In this document: positions 34,123 through 45,557 of the stretch, piece after piece
How positions within the stretch are numbered: the first letter of the stretch is position 1
How the letters are laid out: each line of letters opens with the position of its first letter
Assembly: GCF_001612765.1 (NCBI RefSeq)
Contig: NZ_BDBB01000008.1
Coordinates: 62,001 to 126,000, forward strand
Source: Nocardia arthritidis NBRC 100137
GTDB taxonomy: Bacteria > Actinomycetota > Actinomycetes > Mycobacteriales > Mycobacteriaceae
Direction: 5' to 3'
DNA length: 64,000 nucleotides
Program-made: the position numbers and the translations under genes
Notes under the pieces: generated by a model
Seen by the model: only the letters and a program-made list of their open reading frames with translations
Told to the model about the DNA's origin: nothing
The model's database searches: none

Positions 34123-37100
34123 TGGCATCGGCGACGCTCACGGGAAGCCGGTTGACGGCGGCCCTCAAGCCGCGATTGACCCAGCTGGTCGATGACATGC
34201 GCGAGCGCCTGCACGCCGACGCCCCCGAACTGGAGAACTGGCGCAAGACGCACCGGGAGGCCGTACGCGAAAAGCGCACCGCCACTTCGTGGACCGACTG
34301 GTCGGAGGATCAACTCACCCAGGCCGCCGTCGGCTGGCTGCTCACCTCGGTATTCGTGCGCTTCTGCGAAGACAACCTGCTACTCGGCGACACCGCCGTC
34401 TGGATCGCCGGACCCACCCCGCTGCTGCGGCAGCGCGCCGTCGACGCGGAGAACGCCTTCTACCGCGAACACCAGGACTGCTCCTACCGCGAATGGCTCG
34501 AACAGTCCTTCGACGCCCTGCGCCGCAACCCGGCGACGCAGGCACTGGTGGACGAGCACGCGGCGCTGAACATCATCGCGCCGTCCTCGGACGCGGTGCA
34601 GCAGCTGCTCGGATTCTGGCGGCAGACCGACGACTCTGGCGAACTGGTGTGGTCGTTCCGCGACGAATCGCTGTCCACCCGCTTCCTCGGCGACCTTTAT
34701 CAGGACCTGTCGGACTTCGCGAAGAAGAAGTACGCGCTGCTGCAAACGCCGGAGTTCGTAGAAGAATTCATCCTCGACCAGACTCTCGAACCGGCGTTGA
34801 AGGACCGGCAGCTCGAAGGGTTCAAGCTCATCGACCCAACCTGCGGATCGGGGCACTTTCTGCTCGGGGCGTTCGCGCGGTTGGTGGAGCGGTGGCATAA
34901 GCACGCACCGGGGATCGAACTTCGAACGCGGGTCGACAACGCGCTGTCCTCGATCTACGGCGTGGACTTGAACCCCTTCGCGGTGGCGATCGCCAAGTTC
35001 CGCCTTATCGTCGCGGCCATGAAGGCGTGTGAGGAGACGACTCTGGTCCACGCGCCGAAGTTCACGCTCAACCTTGTCGCCGGGGATTCGCTGCTGCATG
35101 GGCCGGAGCAGGGTGGCAAGGAAGCGTTCGATTTCGGAGACGTGGCCTTCGATAAGGACGCTGTGGCCTCGGGTTTCACCTACAGCACCGAGGACGCACG
35201 AGTCCTGCGGCGCTTCCTCGCGCCGGGGCAGTACGACGCGGTGGTGGGTAATCCGCCGTACGTCACCGTCAGCGACAAGGCGCTGAATGCGCGTTATCGG
35301 GAGAACTTTCACTACTGCAAGGGGACCTACGCTCTCACAGTTCCATTTATGGAGAAGTTCTTCGACCTTGCGAAGCCCGGCGACCGGGCAGGGTGGGTCG
35401 GGCAGATCACCTCGAACTCGTTCATGAAGCGCGAGTTCGGCGTGCCGTTGATCGAAGATTTTCTCGCACGGAAAGACCTACGTCTTGTCGTCGACACATC
35501 CGGCGCGCATATCCCCGGACACGGCACTCCAACGGTTATTCTGGTTGGCCGAAATCATGCGCGAGTCATTGACACAGTCCGGGCTGTGCTCGGCATTCAG
35601 GGTGAGCCCGGAGCACCAGAGGATCCGTCCGAGGGGATGGTTTGGAGCTCGATTACTCAGCATGTGAGTCACGCTGATTACCAAGACCAGTGGATCTCAG
35701 TCACCGACCTTCCCAGGGAGAGCTTGCACAAACACCCTTGGAGTCTAAGCGGTGGCGGAGCGAACTCACTTCTTGCCGAAATATCCGCAGCAAGCACTTA
35801 CTCACTTTCGCGGGTAATCGAACTACCGGTGGGGCGTTCGATACGTGCTGGCGCAGACGAAGGTTTCATGCGTCCGATCAATCTTCCGCGCTACAGAAGC
35901 GATGCGATTTTCCGGCCGCTTGTGCTCGGCGAAGAGATTCGTGATTGGAGTAGCAAGCAAAACAACGGGATCTACTACCCCTACATTTACGGGACATCGA
36001 TGCTGAAGGTGACTGATCCGCCGCGCGATCTGTGGCCCCTCCGTCGCCTTCTCCAGGAACGCCGCACTTTCCAAGGCAACATGGCAGATGCGGGACTGAG
36101 CTGGTGGAGCTACATGCAGCATACGGCTAGCGCGTACCGCACACCACTTTCCATCACCTTCGCAGAAGTGGCGACTCACAACCACTTTGTGCTCGACCGT
36201 GGCGGCAAGGTGTTCAAGCAGACCGCCCCGGTGATCAAGCTGCCGAAAGGCGCTACCGAGGACGATCATCTGCGCTTGCTGGGCGTCCTGAACAGCTCGA
36301 CCGCATGCTTCTGGCTCAAGCAAAATTGCTTTAACAAAGGAAACGGTGGTATCGGCGGAGGAATCGGTGACGAAGCCTGGGAGCCTCGTTATCAGTTCAA
36401 TGGAACTACGCTCCAAGCGTTTCCACTGCCTGAACGCTACTCGTTGCAGCGAACCCGTCACCTTGACGACATGATGCAACAGGTCGCCGCTCATACGCCT
36501 GCCTCCGCGGTCGAAGCTCATGGTGCCACGCGTATGACCTGCATCGATGCCCGCGCAGAGCACGCGCGAATCCAAGCTCTCGCTATCGCCGAACAGGAGG
36601 AGCTCGACTGGGAGGTCTACGGCCACTACGGCTTGATCGACGAGGATCTCAGTCTGCCCGTCGGTCTAGCACCAGGTATCGCTTTCGGCGAACGCGCATT
36701 TGAGATCACCCTCGCGCGAAAGATTGCTATCGGTGATTCCGAAACCGAGTGGTTTTCCCGCCATGGCTCTATACCGATCACCGAGCTCCCCGCACATTGG
36801 CCTGCCGAGTACCGCGAAATTGTTGAAAAGCGCTTGGCCATCATCGAATCGAACGCGTTTATCCGCCTCCTCGAACGCCCCGAGTACAAGCGACGCTGGG
36901 CGGGCGACTCCTGGGACACCAAACTGCATCGCGCACTGAAGGACTGGTTGCTCGATAAGCTCGAGGACCCGAGTTTGTGGTTCACTCCCCAGGGCACACC
37001 TCTGCCCCGGTCCGTCGGCGAACTCGCCGGGCATATGGAGAAGAGCCCCGAGTTCATCGAAGCCCTCGACCTGTGGGCAGGACAGAAGGACGCGCCGGTC

Positions 37101-37706
37101 ACCGCCACGCTGGTCAAGCTGCTGGCCGACGAGGCCGTCCCCTATCTCGCCGCGCTCCGCTACAAGGACTCCGGTCTGCGCAAGCGCGCCGAGTGGGAGC
37201 GGGTGTGGGATATGCAGCGCGACGAGGACGCCGGTCTGATCGAGGCCACCGATATCCCGGTGCCGCCGAAGTACGCCAGCGCCGACTTCCTCAAGTCCTC
37301 GTACTGGTCGCATCGCGGCAAGCTCGATGTCCCCAAGGAGCGGTTCATCGCCTACCCGGACGCGGGCCGCGACACCGACCCGACGCCGCTGCTCGGCTGG
37401 GCGGGCTGGAATCACGCGCAGCAAGGTCTGGCTCTGGCCACGATCTACGCGTGGCGGGAATCCGAGGGCAGGCCGCTGGCGTCGCTGGTGCCGGTGGTCG
37501 CGGGCATCGCCGAGGTGCTGCCGTGGGTGAAGCAGTGGCATTCCGGCGTGGACCCCAATCTCGGCGTCGATCTGGCCGAGTATCTGAGCAACCAATTGGC
37601 CGAGAAATCCGCGGCTGTCGGTGTGCCGGTGCAGGATCTCGCGCAGTGGCGGCCGGAGAAGAAGACCCGCGCTCGTAAGGCAGCAACCCGAAAGGCAGGC
37701 CAATAG
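34122..37706 (+). CDS. pglX: BREX-2 adenine-specific DNA methyltransferase PglX
   Basis: 1194 aa. SAM-binding motif [11 protein letters not shown] is at residues 238-248, and the N6-adenine catalytic motif NPPY at 377-380. The region after it (roughly 450-850) should be the target-recognition part. PglX methylates host DNA at an asymmetric site and is needed for both modification and phage exclusion. It overlaps pglW by one base (TGATG) and pglY by one (TAGTG). Sample lines at 35521, 35821 and 36301 are 50-55% GC, versus about 73% at 37441, so the middle of the gene looks imported. Confidence 0.93.
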   Translation: MASATLTGSRLTAALKPRLTQLVDDMRERLHADAPELENWRKTHREAVREKRTATSWTDWSEDQLTQAAVGWLLTSVFVRFCEDNLLLGDTAVWIAGPTPLLRQRAVDAENAFYREHQDCSYREWLEQSFDALRRNPATQALVDEHAALNIIAPSSDAVQQLLGFWRQTDDSGELVWSFRDESLSTRFLGDLYQDLSDFAKKKYALLQTPEFVEEFILDQTLEPALKDRQLEGFKLIDPTCGSGHFLLGAFARLVERWHKHAPGIELRTRVDNALSSIYGVDLNPFAVAIAKFRLIVAAMKACEETTLVHAPKFTLNLVAGDSLLHGPEQGGKEAFDFGDVAFDKDAVASGFTYSTEDARVLRRFLAPGQYDAVVGNPPYVTVSDKALNARYRENFHYCKGTYALTVPFMEKFFDLAKPGDRAGWVGQITSNSFMKREFGVPLIEDFLARKDLRLVVDTSGAHIPGHGTPTVILVGRNHARVIDTVRAVLGIQGEPGAPEDPSEGMVWSSITQHVSHADYQDQWISVTDLPRESLHKHPWSLSGGGANSLLAEISAASTYSLSRVIELPVGRSIRAGADEGFMRPINLPRYRSDAIFRPLVLGEEIRDWSSKQNNGIYYPYIYGTSMLKVTDPPRDLWPLRRLLQERRTFQGNMADAGLSWWSYMQHTASAYRTPLSITFAEVATHNHFVLDRGGKVFKQTAPVIKLPKGATEDDHLRLLGVLNSSTACFWLKQNCFNKGNGGIGGGIGDEAWEPRYQFNGTTLQAFPLPERYSLQRTRHLDDMMQQVAAHTPASAVEAHGATRMTCIDARAEHARIQALAIAEQEELDWEVYGHYGLIDEDLSLPVGLAPGIAFGERAFEITLARKIAIGDSETEWFSRHGSIPITELPAHWPAEYREIVEKRLAIIESNAFIRLLERPEYKRRWAGDSWDTKLHRALKDWLLDKLEDPSLWFTPQGTPLPRSVGELAGHMEKSPEFIEALDLWAGQKDAPVTATLVKLLADEAVPYLAALRYKDSGLRKRAEWERVWDMQRDEDAGLIEATDIPVPPKYASADFLKSSYWSHRGKLDVPKERFIAYPDAGRDTDPTPLLGWAGWNHAQQGLALATIYAWRESEGRPLASLVPVVAGIAEVLPWVKQWHSGVDPNLGVDLAEYLSNQLAEKSAAVGVPVQDLAQWRPEKKTRARKAATRKAGQ

Positions 37707-40700
37707 TGTTCCCCGGCGCCTCCGGCTCCGCGCGCACGCTGCGGCAGACGTTCGACATTCCCGAATCGCACGGCACCAACGACTATGTGCTGCGGCTGTC
37801 GGATTCGGTCGGTGAGGAGCACCTGGCCGCGACCGTCGACTCCTACGTCGTCACCCCCGCCCTGGCCGAGGCTTTCGACTCCGCGCTCCAGGTCGTGGAG
37901 GAAGCGCTGCGGACCGGCGAGAACAAGGCCGCGTTCCTGCACGGCTCGTTCGGTTCCGGTAAGTCGCACTTCATGGCCGTGCTGCACGGCATCCTCGGGC
38001 ACGCGCCGAAAGCGCTGGCGGTGCCGGAACTGCAACCGATCGTCGCCGAGCACCCGGTGGTGAACAAAGCGAACCTGCTGCGCCTGACCTTCCACTTCCT
38101 CGACGCCACCACCGTCGAGTCCGCGCTGTTCGACCAGTACCTGCGCCAGATCACCACCCTGCACCCCGGCACGCTGCCGCCCGTGCTGCATTCCGCGGGC
38201 GGATTGTTCGACGACGCCGACAACCGGCGGCGCGAAGTGGGCGACGAGAAGTTCTTCGCCGCGCTCAACGCCTCGGGCACCCCGCGCGCGAGCACCACCG
38301 TCGACTGGTCGGCGCTCGGCCAAGCCGCCGCCGCGTGGACACCCGCCACCTATGCCGCCGCGAGCGCGCCCGACGCCGCCCCCGCCGAACGCGCCCGCCT
38401 GCAACAGGCGCTGGTGGCCACCTACTTCACCAGCTACTCGCGCAACACCGACTGGCTCTCGCTCGAGGACGGTCTGGCGGTCATCGCCGATCACGCCGCG
38501 TCGCTCGGCTACGACGGCGTGGTGCTCATGCTCGACGAGCTGGTGCTGTGGTTGACGTTCCTGATCACCGAACGGGAACGGTTCAACGCCGAGGTCCAGA
38601 AGATCACCAAACTGGTCGAGACCAGCCGCGGCCGCCTCGCGGTACCGGTGGTCTCGTTCGTCGCGCGCCAGCACAACCTCGCCCAATGGGTCGCCAGCGG
38701 CCCCGACGCCGGCGCCATCCAGCAGGCCGTCGAACGCGCCTTCGCCCACCAGGAAGGCCGTTTCGGGCTGGTCACCCTCGGTGACGAGAACCTGCCCTAC
38801 ATCGCCCACAAACGACTGCTGCGTCCCCGCGACGCCGAGGCCGAGGCCGCCCTCGACGCCGCCTTCGCCCGCTTGGACCGCACCCCGCAGGTGTGGGACG
38901 TGCTGCTCGACGGCATCAACACCGACGACCGGCATCGCGGTTCGGACGCCGACGCGTTCAAGCTCACCTACCCGTTCTCCCCGGCGCTCATCGCGACCCT
39001 GCGCGAGCTGTCGGGGCAGATGCAGCGCGAGCGCACCGCGCTCAAGGTGATGCAGCAGATGCTCGAGGACAACGCCGACCGCCTCACCATCGACAACGTG
39101 ATCCCCGTCGGCGAGGCATTCGACTACATCATCGACAGCGCCAACGCGACCCCCATCAACGACGCCGCCGTGCACACCTTCAAAACGGCGCGTTCGCTGT
39201 GGACCGACAAACTGCGGCCGCTGCTGTTCCGCAACGCGAATGTGCCTGAGTCCACGCCCGACAAGGACGTGCCGCCGGGGCTGCGCGCCGACATCCGCAT
39301 CGCCAAGACGCTGCTGATGTCGGCGGTCGCGCCGAATGTGCCCGCGCTCAAGCAGATCGACGCCTCCCGGCTGGCCTCGCTCAACCACGGCAGCGTCATC
39401 AGCCTCGTGCCGAACGACCAGATCGGTCAGATCACCGGCAAGGTCAAGCAGTGGGCGGCCGAGATCCCGGAACTGGCCGTCACCGCCGACGCCAACCCGA
39501 TCATCTCGGTGACGCTGGAATCGGTGGACTACGAGCGGATCGTGCGCCGCGCCCAGGCCGAGGACACCGACGGACGCCGTCGCGAACTCATCCGCGAACT
39601 GCTGTCCGAACAGCTCGGCGTGATCGGGGCCGAGCACACCGTCGACAATGCCCTGCTGCGCCAGCGCGTTTGGCGCGGCACCCAGCGGCAGGTGGAAGTG
39701 GTGTTCGGCAACGTCCGCGACCACGGCTACCTGCCCGACGAGGCGTTCCGGCCCTCGGTGGACGGCGCATTGCGGCTGGTGGTCGACCTGCCGTTCGACG
39801 ACTCCGGCCACACCACCGGCGAAGACCACGACCGCGTGGACGAGCTGCTGCGCACCGGCCACAACCGGTTCACCGTCGTCTGGCTGCCCGCCTTCTTCAA
39901 CGAGAAGATGAACCGGCAGCTCGGGCGGCTGGTCATCCTCAACTATGTGCTCGCCGGTGATCGGTGGGCCTCGTACGCGAACGAGCTGTCCGACGCCGAC
40001 CGCGCCGCCGCCCGCTCGATTCTGCAACAGCAGCAGACGCAGGTGCGCAGCCAGCTCGGAAACGCCATCCAGGTCGTCTACGGGGTCGCCACCGGAGTGA
40101 GGTTCCCCGACGATCAACCGCCGCTGCGTTCGCTGCACGCCGGGTTCACCGTGCAGCCGCCCATCGGCCACAATCTCGGCGAAGCCGCGAACCGGTTGAT
40201 CGACGACGCCTTCGCGGCGCTGTACCCGGACCATCCGGAATTCACCCCGGCCGAGCAGCTCATCACGCGCCGTCAGCTCAACACCGCCCTCGCCCGGCTG
40301 CGGGAGGCGCAGGCGGTGGTGGACGGGCGGATTCCGTTGGAGCGCGGCGAACGCGATATCGTGCGGCGGATCGTCGAATCGCTCGGCATCGCGCGCACCA
40401 ACGACACGCATCTGCTGGCCGGGCCGGAGCACTTCGCGACCTGGCGCAACCGCATCACCCAAGAACTGTCCCGCGCCGGACTGGACGAGGCCGGTGAAGT
40501 CCCCCTCGAGGAACTGCGCAGCGCGATCGTCGCCAGCGGACCCAAGCGCGGACTGACCGACGACATGGTCGACCTCGTCGCGGGCGCGTGGGCGGCGCAA
40601 GGCAAACGGTCCTGGTTCCTGTACTCCTCGCCCATCGACGAACCCGCCATCGGCGAATTCCGGCGCGGTACCACCCTGCGGCTGGAACCGCTGCCCGACC

Positions 40701-41476
40701 GGCAGGTGTGGACGCGGGCGTGCGCGCGATGGAAGACGCTCACCGGCAATGTCCTCAACGACTACCTCACCGCCACCAACGTCGCGGCCTTCGTGGAGCA
40801 CGTGCGCGAGCACGCGGCCACGGGCAGAGCCGACCGGTCGCGGTTGCTCGACGCGCTCACCCGCTCCTACCAGTACTTCGGGCTGGAATCGGGGGAGCGG
40901 CTCACCCTCGCCCGCGACCTCAACGAGATGCTCGACGCCCGCCTGAACCACCTCGACAACCTCGCCGTGGTGGAGGCGATCGCCAAGACCGAGATCGGCG
41001 GCAGCGACCACGAGGCGGGCAAGAGCCTGACCAGCGCGGGCGCGGTCGCCGACGCCGTGAGCCGATACAACCTGCCGCGCTTCGACCTGCTGCGCGACGC
41101 CGCCGAGGCCGACGACGACCGGGGACGGCAGGCGGCGGCGATCGTCGCGGGCCTCGCGAAGGCGTTCACCGAGCACGAACTCGCGCGTCCGCTCGGGGAA
41201 GCGCTGCGCGTCGCCGACCAGGCGCGCGACGCGTGGCTCGAGGCGGGCATCGCCGCGCGGGTACACCCGACCCAGCAGACTCCCGTGCCCGAACCCGTGC
41301 CGGTTCCCGCCGACCGGCGTGCGCAGCTGCCCACAGGGTCGTCGGACCGTCTCAGCCTCACCCTGACTCTGCGAGGAAGAGAAGGGCTTTCCGCCGTCGA
41401 GGCTCAGCTGCTCGAGCTGCTCCTGGCGCATCCCGAGGCGACGTTCACCGTCACCATCGACAGGGTCGAGCCGTGA
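37706..41476 (+). CDS. pglY: BREX-2 ATPase PglY
   Basis: 1256 aa from GTG. Walker A GSFGSGKS is at residues 80-87 and Walker B LMLDEL near 275-279. This is the large P-loop ATPase of BREX type 2, equivalent to BrxC of type 1. The rest is mainly helical, with Arg-rich and coiled regions. PglY is required for phage resistance with PglX and PglZ. It ends GTGA-overlapped with pglZ. A long antisense frame over this gene is a codon-bias shadow. Confidence 0.92.
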   Translation: MFPGASGSARTLRQTFDIPESHGTNDYVLRLSDSVGEEHLAATVDSYVVTPALAEAFDSALQVVEEALRTGENKAAFLHGSFGSGKSHFMAVLHGILGHAPKALAVPELQPIVAEHPVVNKANLLRLTFHFLDATTVESALFDQYLRQITTLHPGTLPPVLHSAGGLFDDADNRRREVGDEKFFAALNASGTPRASTTVDWSALGQAAAAWTPATYAAASAPDAAPAERARLQQALVATYFTSYSRNTDWLSLEDGLAVIADHAASLGYDGVVLMLDELVLWLTFLITERERFNAEVQKITKLVETSRGRLAVPVVSFVARQHNLAQWVASGPDAGAIQQAVERAFAHQEGRFGLVTLGDENLPYIAHKRLLRPRDAEAEAALDAAFARLDRTPQVWDVLLDGINTDDRHRGSDADAFKLTYPFSPALIATLRELSGQMQRERTALKVMQQMLEDNADRLTIDNVIPVGEAFDYIIDSANATPINDAAVHTFKTARSLWTDKLRPLLFRNANVPESTPDKDVPPGLRADIRIAKTLLMSAVAPNVPALKQIDASRLASLNHGSVISLVPNDQIGQITGKVKQWAAEIPELAVTADANPIISVTLESVDYERIVRRAQAEDTDGRRRELIRELLSEQLGVIGAEHTVDNALLRQRVWRGTQRQVEVVFGNVRDHGYLPDEAFRPSVDGALRLVVDLPFDDSGHTTGEDHDRVDELLRTGHNRFTVVWLPAFFNEKMNRQLGRLVILNYVLAGDRWASYANELSDADRAAARSILQQQQTQVRSQLGNAIQVVYGVATGVRFPDDQPPLRSLHAGFTVQPPIGHNLGEAANRLIDDAFAALYPDHPEFTPAEQLITRRQLNTALARLREAQAVVDGRIPLERGERDIVRRIVESLGIARTNDTHLLAGPEHFATWRNRITQELSRAGLDEAGEVPLEELRSAIVASGPKRGLTDDMVDLVAGAWAAQGKRSWFLYSSPIDEPAIGEFRRGTTLRLEPLPDRQVWTRACARWKTLTGNVLNDYLTATNVAAFVEHVREHAATGRADRSRLLDALTRSYQYFGLESGERLTLARDLNEMLDARLNHLDNLAVVEAIAKTEIGGSDHEAGKSLTSAGAVADAVSRYNLPRFDLLRDAAEADDDRGRQAAAIVAGLAKAFTEHELARPLGEALRVADQARDAWLEAGIAARVHPTQQTPVPEPVPVPADRRAQLPTGSSDRLSLTLTLRGREGLSAVEAQLLELLLAHPEATFTVTIDRVEP

Positions 41477-44265
41477 CCGCTGCGTCCACGCTGCCCGAAG
41501 CGGATCTCGCCGCGATCCGCAGCCAAGTCGTGGGGCTGCGGACCAAGAACTACAAGCGCGGTGTGCTGGCGATCGCGGCCGCCCCGGTGTGGTCGGGGCC
41601 GGAGGCCTTCGACCTGGACGGTCAGACGGTGCGGGTGCGTGTCGCGCCCAGCGTGCTCGCGATCCGCGACGCGCTCACCGAGCGGCACGCCAACGATTGG
41701 GTCGTGATCCTCACCGACCGCGAATCCGCGGAACTGCCCGCCGGAATCCTGGAACACCTCACCGCCGGGCGATTGTCGAACCTGGACCCGTGGCCGGCGC
41801 TGCGCGAACTGTTCCGGGCTTCCCGACAGGAGTTCCACCTCCTGTCGCTGAACAACGACGCGGCGCGGGCGGCGCTGCGCGACCTGAGCGGGACGCCCTC
41901 GCCCGCACCCCGCGGGGTGCTCACCAACGATCACCTCTTCGCGACACTGGCGGAGCAGAAATTCGCGCTCAACAGCGCGGAATACACCCCGCACCACATC
42001 GCCCTGTGGTCGATGAAAGCCGCGGCCACCGCACGGTTCGACGTGTGGGCGCAGAGCACCGATCCAGCCTTGCTCGAACAGTTCTACGCCTGGATCGGCA
42101 ACCGGCTCGGCGCACTCGGGCCCGCCTTCGTCGCCGTGTGGCGCACGCGCGGCCCCGCCGAACTGGTGCCACTGGGATTGGTCGCGGCACTGCTGGGGGA
42201 CACCAGCACCTCCTTCGCCGTCCCACGAGACATCCTCGTCAAGGTACGCACTCTCCTCGAAGTCGAGTTGCGCGGTCATCCGCTCACCGAACAGCAGCTC
42301 ACCGCGTGGGGCAACGCGGCCACGCTCGCGTTGTCCGGCACCGACGCTCCCGACGACGTGCTGCGGCGCGCCGAAGACGCCGTGCGCCGGTTGCACGCGC
42401 AGCCGCTGGTGGCGCGGTCGGATGTGCTGCCCATGGCGTTGGCGCCGCGCATCGCGCACTTCGCGGCCGCGCTGCGCGCCGCCGCCGACTCCGGGAATCT
42501 CGCTGCCGCCGAGAACGCCTGGGCCGACGTGATCGTCCATCGCGCCGCGCATGCGGGCACCATGGACGCGCCGCGCGATGTGCGGGTCGCCGCGGCCGCG
42601 CTGCGGCTGCTGCGCCGTCGTGGCCTGGATTGGCCGACGCCCGGCGGACTCGCCGACTGGCTGACCTACTACCGGCAGGACCTGTCCTGGGTGGACGACG
42701 CCGTCAACGACGCCTTCGTGGGCGCTGACAACCGCGACCTCGCCGAGGTCGCGGATCGGATCGTCACCGCGGTCCGCGAGCGGCGCGCGCACGCCGACCG
42801 CGCGTTCGCGCGGCAACTGCGTGCCGAAGGCGGCCACCGTTCGTCGAGCGAACTGCTCTACGTCGAGGACATTCTCGACCGCGTCGTCAAACCTCTCACG
42901 GCCCCCGCCTTCGGTGCGACAGGCGGGCTGGGCGGTGGTGTGGCGTCCGGAGGTCCGAAACGGTCGCCGGTGCTGCTCGTGATCGCCGACGGGATGAGCG
43001 CGGCGGTGTCCAACGAAGTGGTCGCCGACGCGTTGCGCCGCCACCGGCCGCAGTGGCAGGAGTGCCGCTTCGCGGGCGCCGAAGGCCCCCATGCCGCGCT
43101 GGCCGTGTTGCCGACCCTCACCCGGTTCTCGCGATGCTCGCTGCTGACCGGCGCTCTCGCCGAGGGCGGCCAGGACAAGGAACTGTCGGGTTTCTCGGAC
43201 TGGCTGCGGCGCAATGGCCTTGGGCGCGAGACCGGACCGGTGCTGTTCCACAAGGGCGCGTTGGACCTCGTCTCCCGCAATCACGCCCTCGCCGAAGACG
43301 TGCGCGACGCGGTCGACGACACCTTGCGCCGCCCGGTCGTCGCCTGCGTGCTCAACGACATCGACGACGCGCTCGACCGTTCCGATCCGATCGGAACACT
43401 CTGGAGCACAGCGAGTTTCAAACATCTCGACCCGCTGCTCACGGCGGCGGCCGCCGTCGGACGGACCGTCGTCCTGGTCAGCGACCACGGGCACGTGGTG
43501 GAACGGCGAGAACAACCCAGCGTGCAACGCGGCCAGCAGATCTCGGCTCGCTACCGGCCCGCCTCGGAGGCGGACGCCGACGTTCGGGACGACGAGGTGC
43601 TGGTCACCGGAGAACGGGTACTGTCCGGCCAGCGGCGCGCGATCCTCGCCGTGGACGAGCAACTGCGCTACACCGGCCTCAAAGCGGGCTACCACGGCGG
43701 CGGAACGCCGGCCGAGGTGGTGATCCCGGTGACGATTCTCGTCAACGGCGCGGTGCCGCAGCATCTCGGGCTCGACGTCGTGCCGCCGCCGCTGCCCTCA
43801 TGGTGGACCACCGCGCGCGAGATCATCGAGCCCGTCGCCGCGCCGATCACCGGCACACCCGTGAAGCGACCGAAGCCGACCGCCGCGCCGAAGCCCGCCG
43901 CGCCCGTCGACGCCCTGTTCGAGGTAGGGACAACCGCCGCCGCGAAACCCGTAGCCCGGGACAGGGACCGTGTCGCGGAGCTGCTGGGCAGTGATCTGTT
44001 CAAGCAGCAGTACGGACTGTTCCGGCCGAAGTTCAGCAAGACGGTGATCGGACGCCTGTTGCGGGAATTGATCGACGGCAACGGCAGGTTGCCGTCGAGC
44101 CGCGCCGCCCAGATCCTCGAGGTCAAGCCCGCCCGCGCCCGCGCCGCGATCGCGGTGCTGGCGCAGGTGCTCAACACCGACGGGGTCGTGGTCCTGTCCG
44201 ACAACGGGGTCGAAGTCGAACTCGAGACCACATTGATGTTCGAGCAGTACGGCGTGGCCCCGTGA
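41473..44265 (+). CDS. pglZ: BREX-2 phosphatase-fold protein PglZ
   Basis: 930 aa from GTG 41473, overlapping the pglY stop by four bases; the open frame before it is a shadow. The PglZ domain is an alkaline-phosphatase-like fold: first metal Asp in [14 protein letters not shown] at 506, and DHGH at 671-674 in [11 protein letters not shown]. The C-terminus ([22 protein letters not shown] and after) resembles a winged helix. PglZ is the signature BREX protein. In Streptomyces it counters the toxicity of PglX, so intact copies of both are expected together, as here. Confidence 0.92.
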   Translation: MTAASTLPEADLAAIRSQVVGLRTKNYKRGVLAIAAAPVWSGPEAFDLDGQTVRVRVAPSVLAIRDALTERHANDWVVILTDRESAELPAGILEHLTAGRLSNLDPWPALRELFRASRQEFHLLSLNNDAARAALRDLSGTPSPAPRGVLTNDHLFATLAEQKFALNSAEYTPHHIALWSMKAAATARFDVWAQSTDPALLEQFYAWIGNRLGALGPAFVAVWRTRGPAELVPLGLVAALLGDTSTSFAVPRDILVKVRTLLEVELRGHPLTEQQLTAWGNAATLALSGTDAPDDVLRRAEDAVRRLHAQPLVARSDVLPMALAPRIAHFAAALRAAADSGNLAAAENAWADVIVHRAAHAGTMDAPRDVRVAAAALRLLRRRGLDWPTPGGLADWLTYYRQDLSWVDDAVNDAFVGADNRDLAEVADRIVTAVRERRAHADRAFARQLRAEGGHRSSSELLYVEDILDRVVKPLTAPAFGATGGLGGGVASGGPKRSPVLLVIADGMSAAVSNEVVADALRRHRPQWQECRFAGAEGPHAALAVLPTLTRFSRCSLLTGALAEGGQDKELSGFSDWLRRNGLGRETGPVLFHKGALDLVSRNHALAEDVRDAVDDTLRRPVVACVLNDIDDALDRSDPIGTLWSTASFKHLDPLLTAAAAVGRTVVLVSDHGHVVERREQPSVQRGQQISARYRPASEADADVRDDEVLVTGERVLSGQRRAILAVDEQLRYTGLKAGYHGGGTPAEVVIPVTILVNGAVPQHLGLDVVPPPLPSWWTTAREIIEPVAAPITGTPVKRPKPTAAPKPAAPVDALFEVGTTAAAKPVARDRDRVAELLGSDLFKQQYGLFRPKFSKTVIGRLLRELIDGNGRLPSSRAAQILEVKPARARAAIAVLAQVLNTDGVVVLSDNGVEVELETTLMFEQYGVAP

Positions 44266-45557
44266 CGGCGCTCTCGCCGGTGCGGCGGCGCGAGATCCTC
44301 CAGGCGCTGCGCCAGGGCACCGTTCCGGCAGGCAGTCTCGACGTGCTCGCTGTCGGCATCGACAGATTCGCGCCCACCGTGGACGAGGACCTCGAGGCCG
44401 TAGCGGCGGGCGGCTCCCTGTTCAAAGCGGTACGCGGCGAATACGGCTCCGGCAAGACCTTCTTCGCCCGCTGGATGCAGCAGCGGGCGATGCGTCGCGG
44501 ACTGGCCGTCGCCGAGGTGCAGATCAGCGAGCTCGAGACGCCGTTGCACAAACTCGAGACCGTCTATCGCCGCACCACGGAATCCTTGCGCACCGCGGCG
44601 TTTCCGCCGTCGGCGTTCCGCAATGTGCTGGACGCGTGGCTGTTCGGAGTCGAAGAGGACGCCGCGGCCGCCGCCGGTGTGGACGAGGCCACGACCGAGC
44701 AGGTCGACGCCTTGCTCGAACAGCGCCTGGCCACCGTCGCGTCGGCGACACCGGTGTATCCGATGGTGCTGCGGGCCTACCGCGCCGCCCTCGCCGACGG
44801 CGACGCGGCCACCGCCGACGCGCTGGTCGCCTGGCTCGGCGGGCAACCCCACGTGGGCGCGGCCGCCAAACGCGCGGCCGGGGTGCGCCAGGAGGTCGAT
44901 CACTTCCTGGCGATGGGATTCCTCCAGGGCCTGCTCGCGGTGTTGCGCGGCGCTCGGCATCCTGGACTGCTGCTGGTGATCGATGAAGTCGAGACTTTGC
45001 AGCGGATGCGATCGGACAGTCGAGCCAAAGCTCTCAATGCTTTGCGGCAGTGGATCGACGAACTCGATTCGGGCCGCTATCCGGGGCTGTATCTGCTCAT
45101 CACCGGCACCCCGGCCTTCTTCGACGGCCGGCTCGGCGTCCAGTCGCTTCCGCCGCTCGCCCAGCGTCTGCACACCGATTTCACCACCGACGCCCGGTTC
45201 GACAACCCGCGCGCGCCGCAGATAAGGCTCGCCGGCTTCGACCTCGACCGGCTGGTCGAAGTGGGAATGCGCGTGCGCGGCGTCTATGCCGAGGGTGCGG
45301 CCGCCCCCGACCGGATACGCGCGCTCGTGGACGACGCGTACCTGCGCGACCTCGCCTCGGCCGTGGCGGGCAAGCTCGGCGGGCAGGTGGGAATCTCGCC
45401 GCGCCTGTTCTTGAAGAAGCTGGTTCTCGACGTTCTCGACCGGGTGGACCAGTTCCCCGATTTCGATCCGCGACGGCACTACGCACTCACCGTCACCGCG
45501 ACCGAACTCACCGACACCGAGCGTGTCGCGGCCACCGCCGACGATGTGGAGCTGTAG
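44262..45557 (+). CDS. brxD: BREX ATP-binding protein BrxD
   Basis: 431 aa from GTG, overlapping the pglZ stop by GTGA. Walker A YGSGKT lies around residues 61-66 and Walker B VIDEVE near 239-244, an AAA-type ATPase of the BrxD/DUF2791 group. It ends directly before the brxHI ATG (TAG-ATG). BrxD accompanies PglZ in BREX types 2 and 3; its biochemical task is not established. Confidence 0.9.
   Translation: MTALSPVRRREILQALRQGTVPAGSLDVLAVGIDRFAPTVDEDLEAVAAGGSLFKAVRGEYGSGKTFFARWMQQRAMRRGLAVAEVQISELETPLHKLETVYRRTTESLRTAAFPPSAFRNVLDAWLFGVEEDAAAAAGVDEATTEQVDALLEQRLATVASATPVYPMVLRAYRAALADGDAATADALVAWLGGQPHVGAAAKRAAGVRQEVDHFLAMGFLQGLLAVLRGARHPGLLLVIDEVETLQRMRSDSRAKALNALRQWIDELDSGRYPGLYLLITGTPAFFDGRLGVQSLPPLAQRLHTDFTTDARFDNPRAPQIRLAGFDLDRLVEVGMRVRGVYAEGAAAPDRIRALVDDAYLRDLASAVAGKLGGQVGISPRLFLKKLVLDVLDRVDQFPDFDPRRHYALTVTATELTDTERVAATADDVEL

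Noticed and set aside
37445..41431. 1328-codon minus-strand frame over pglX/pglY
   Set aside because: It is the antisense shadow of pglY, created by high GC at third codon positions; no family-like sequence.
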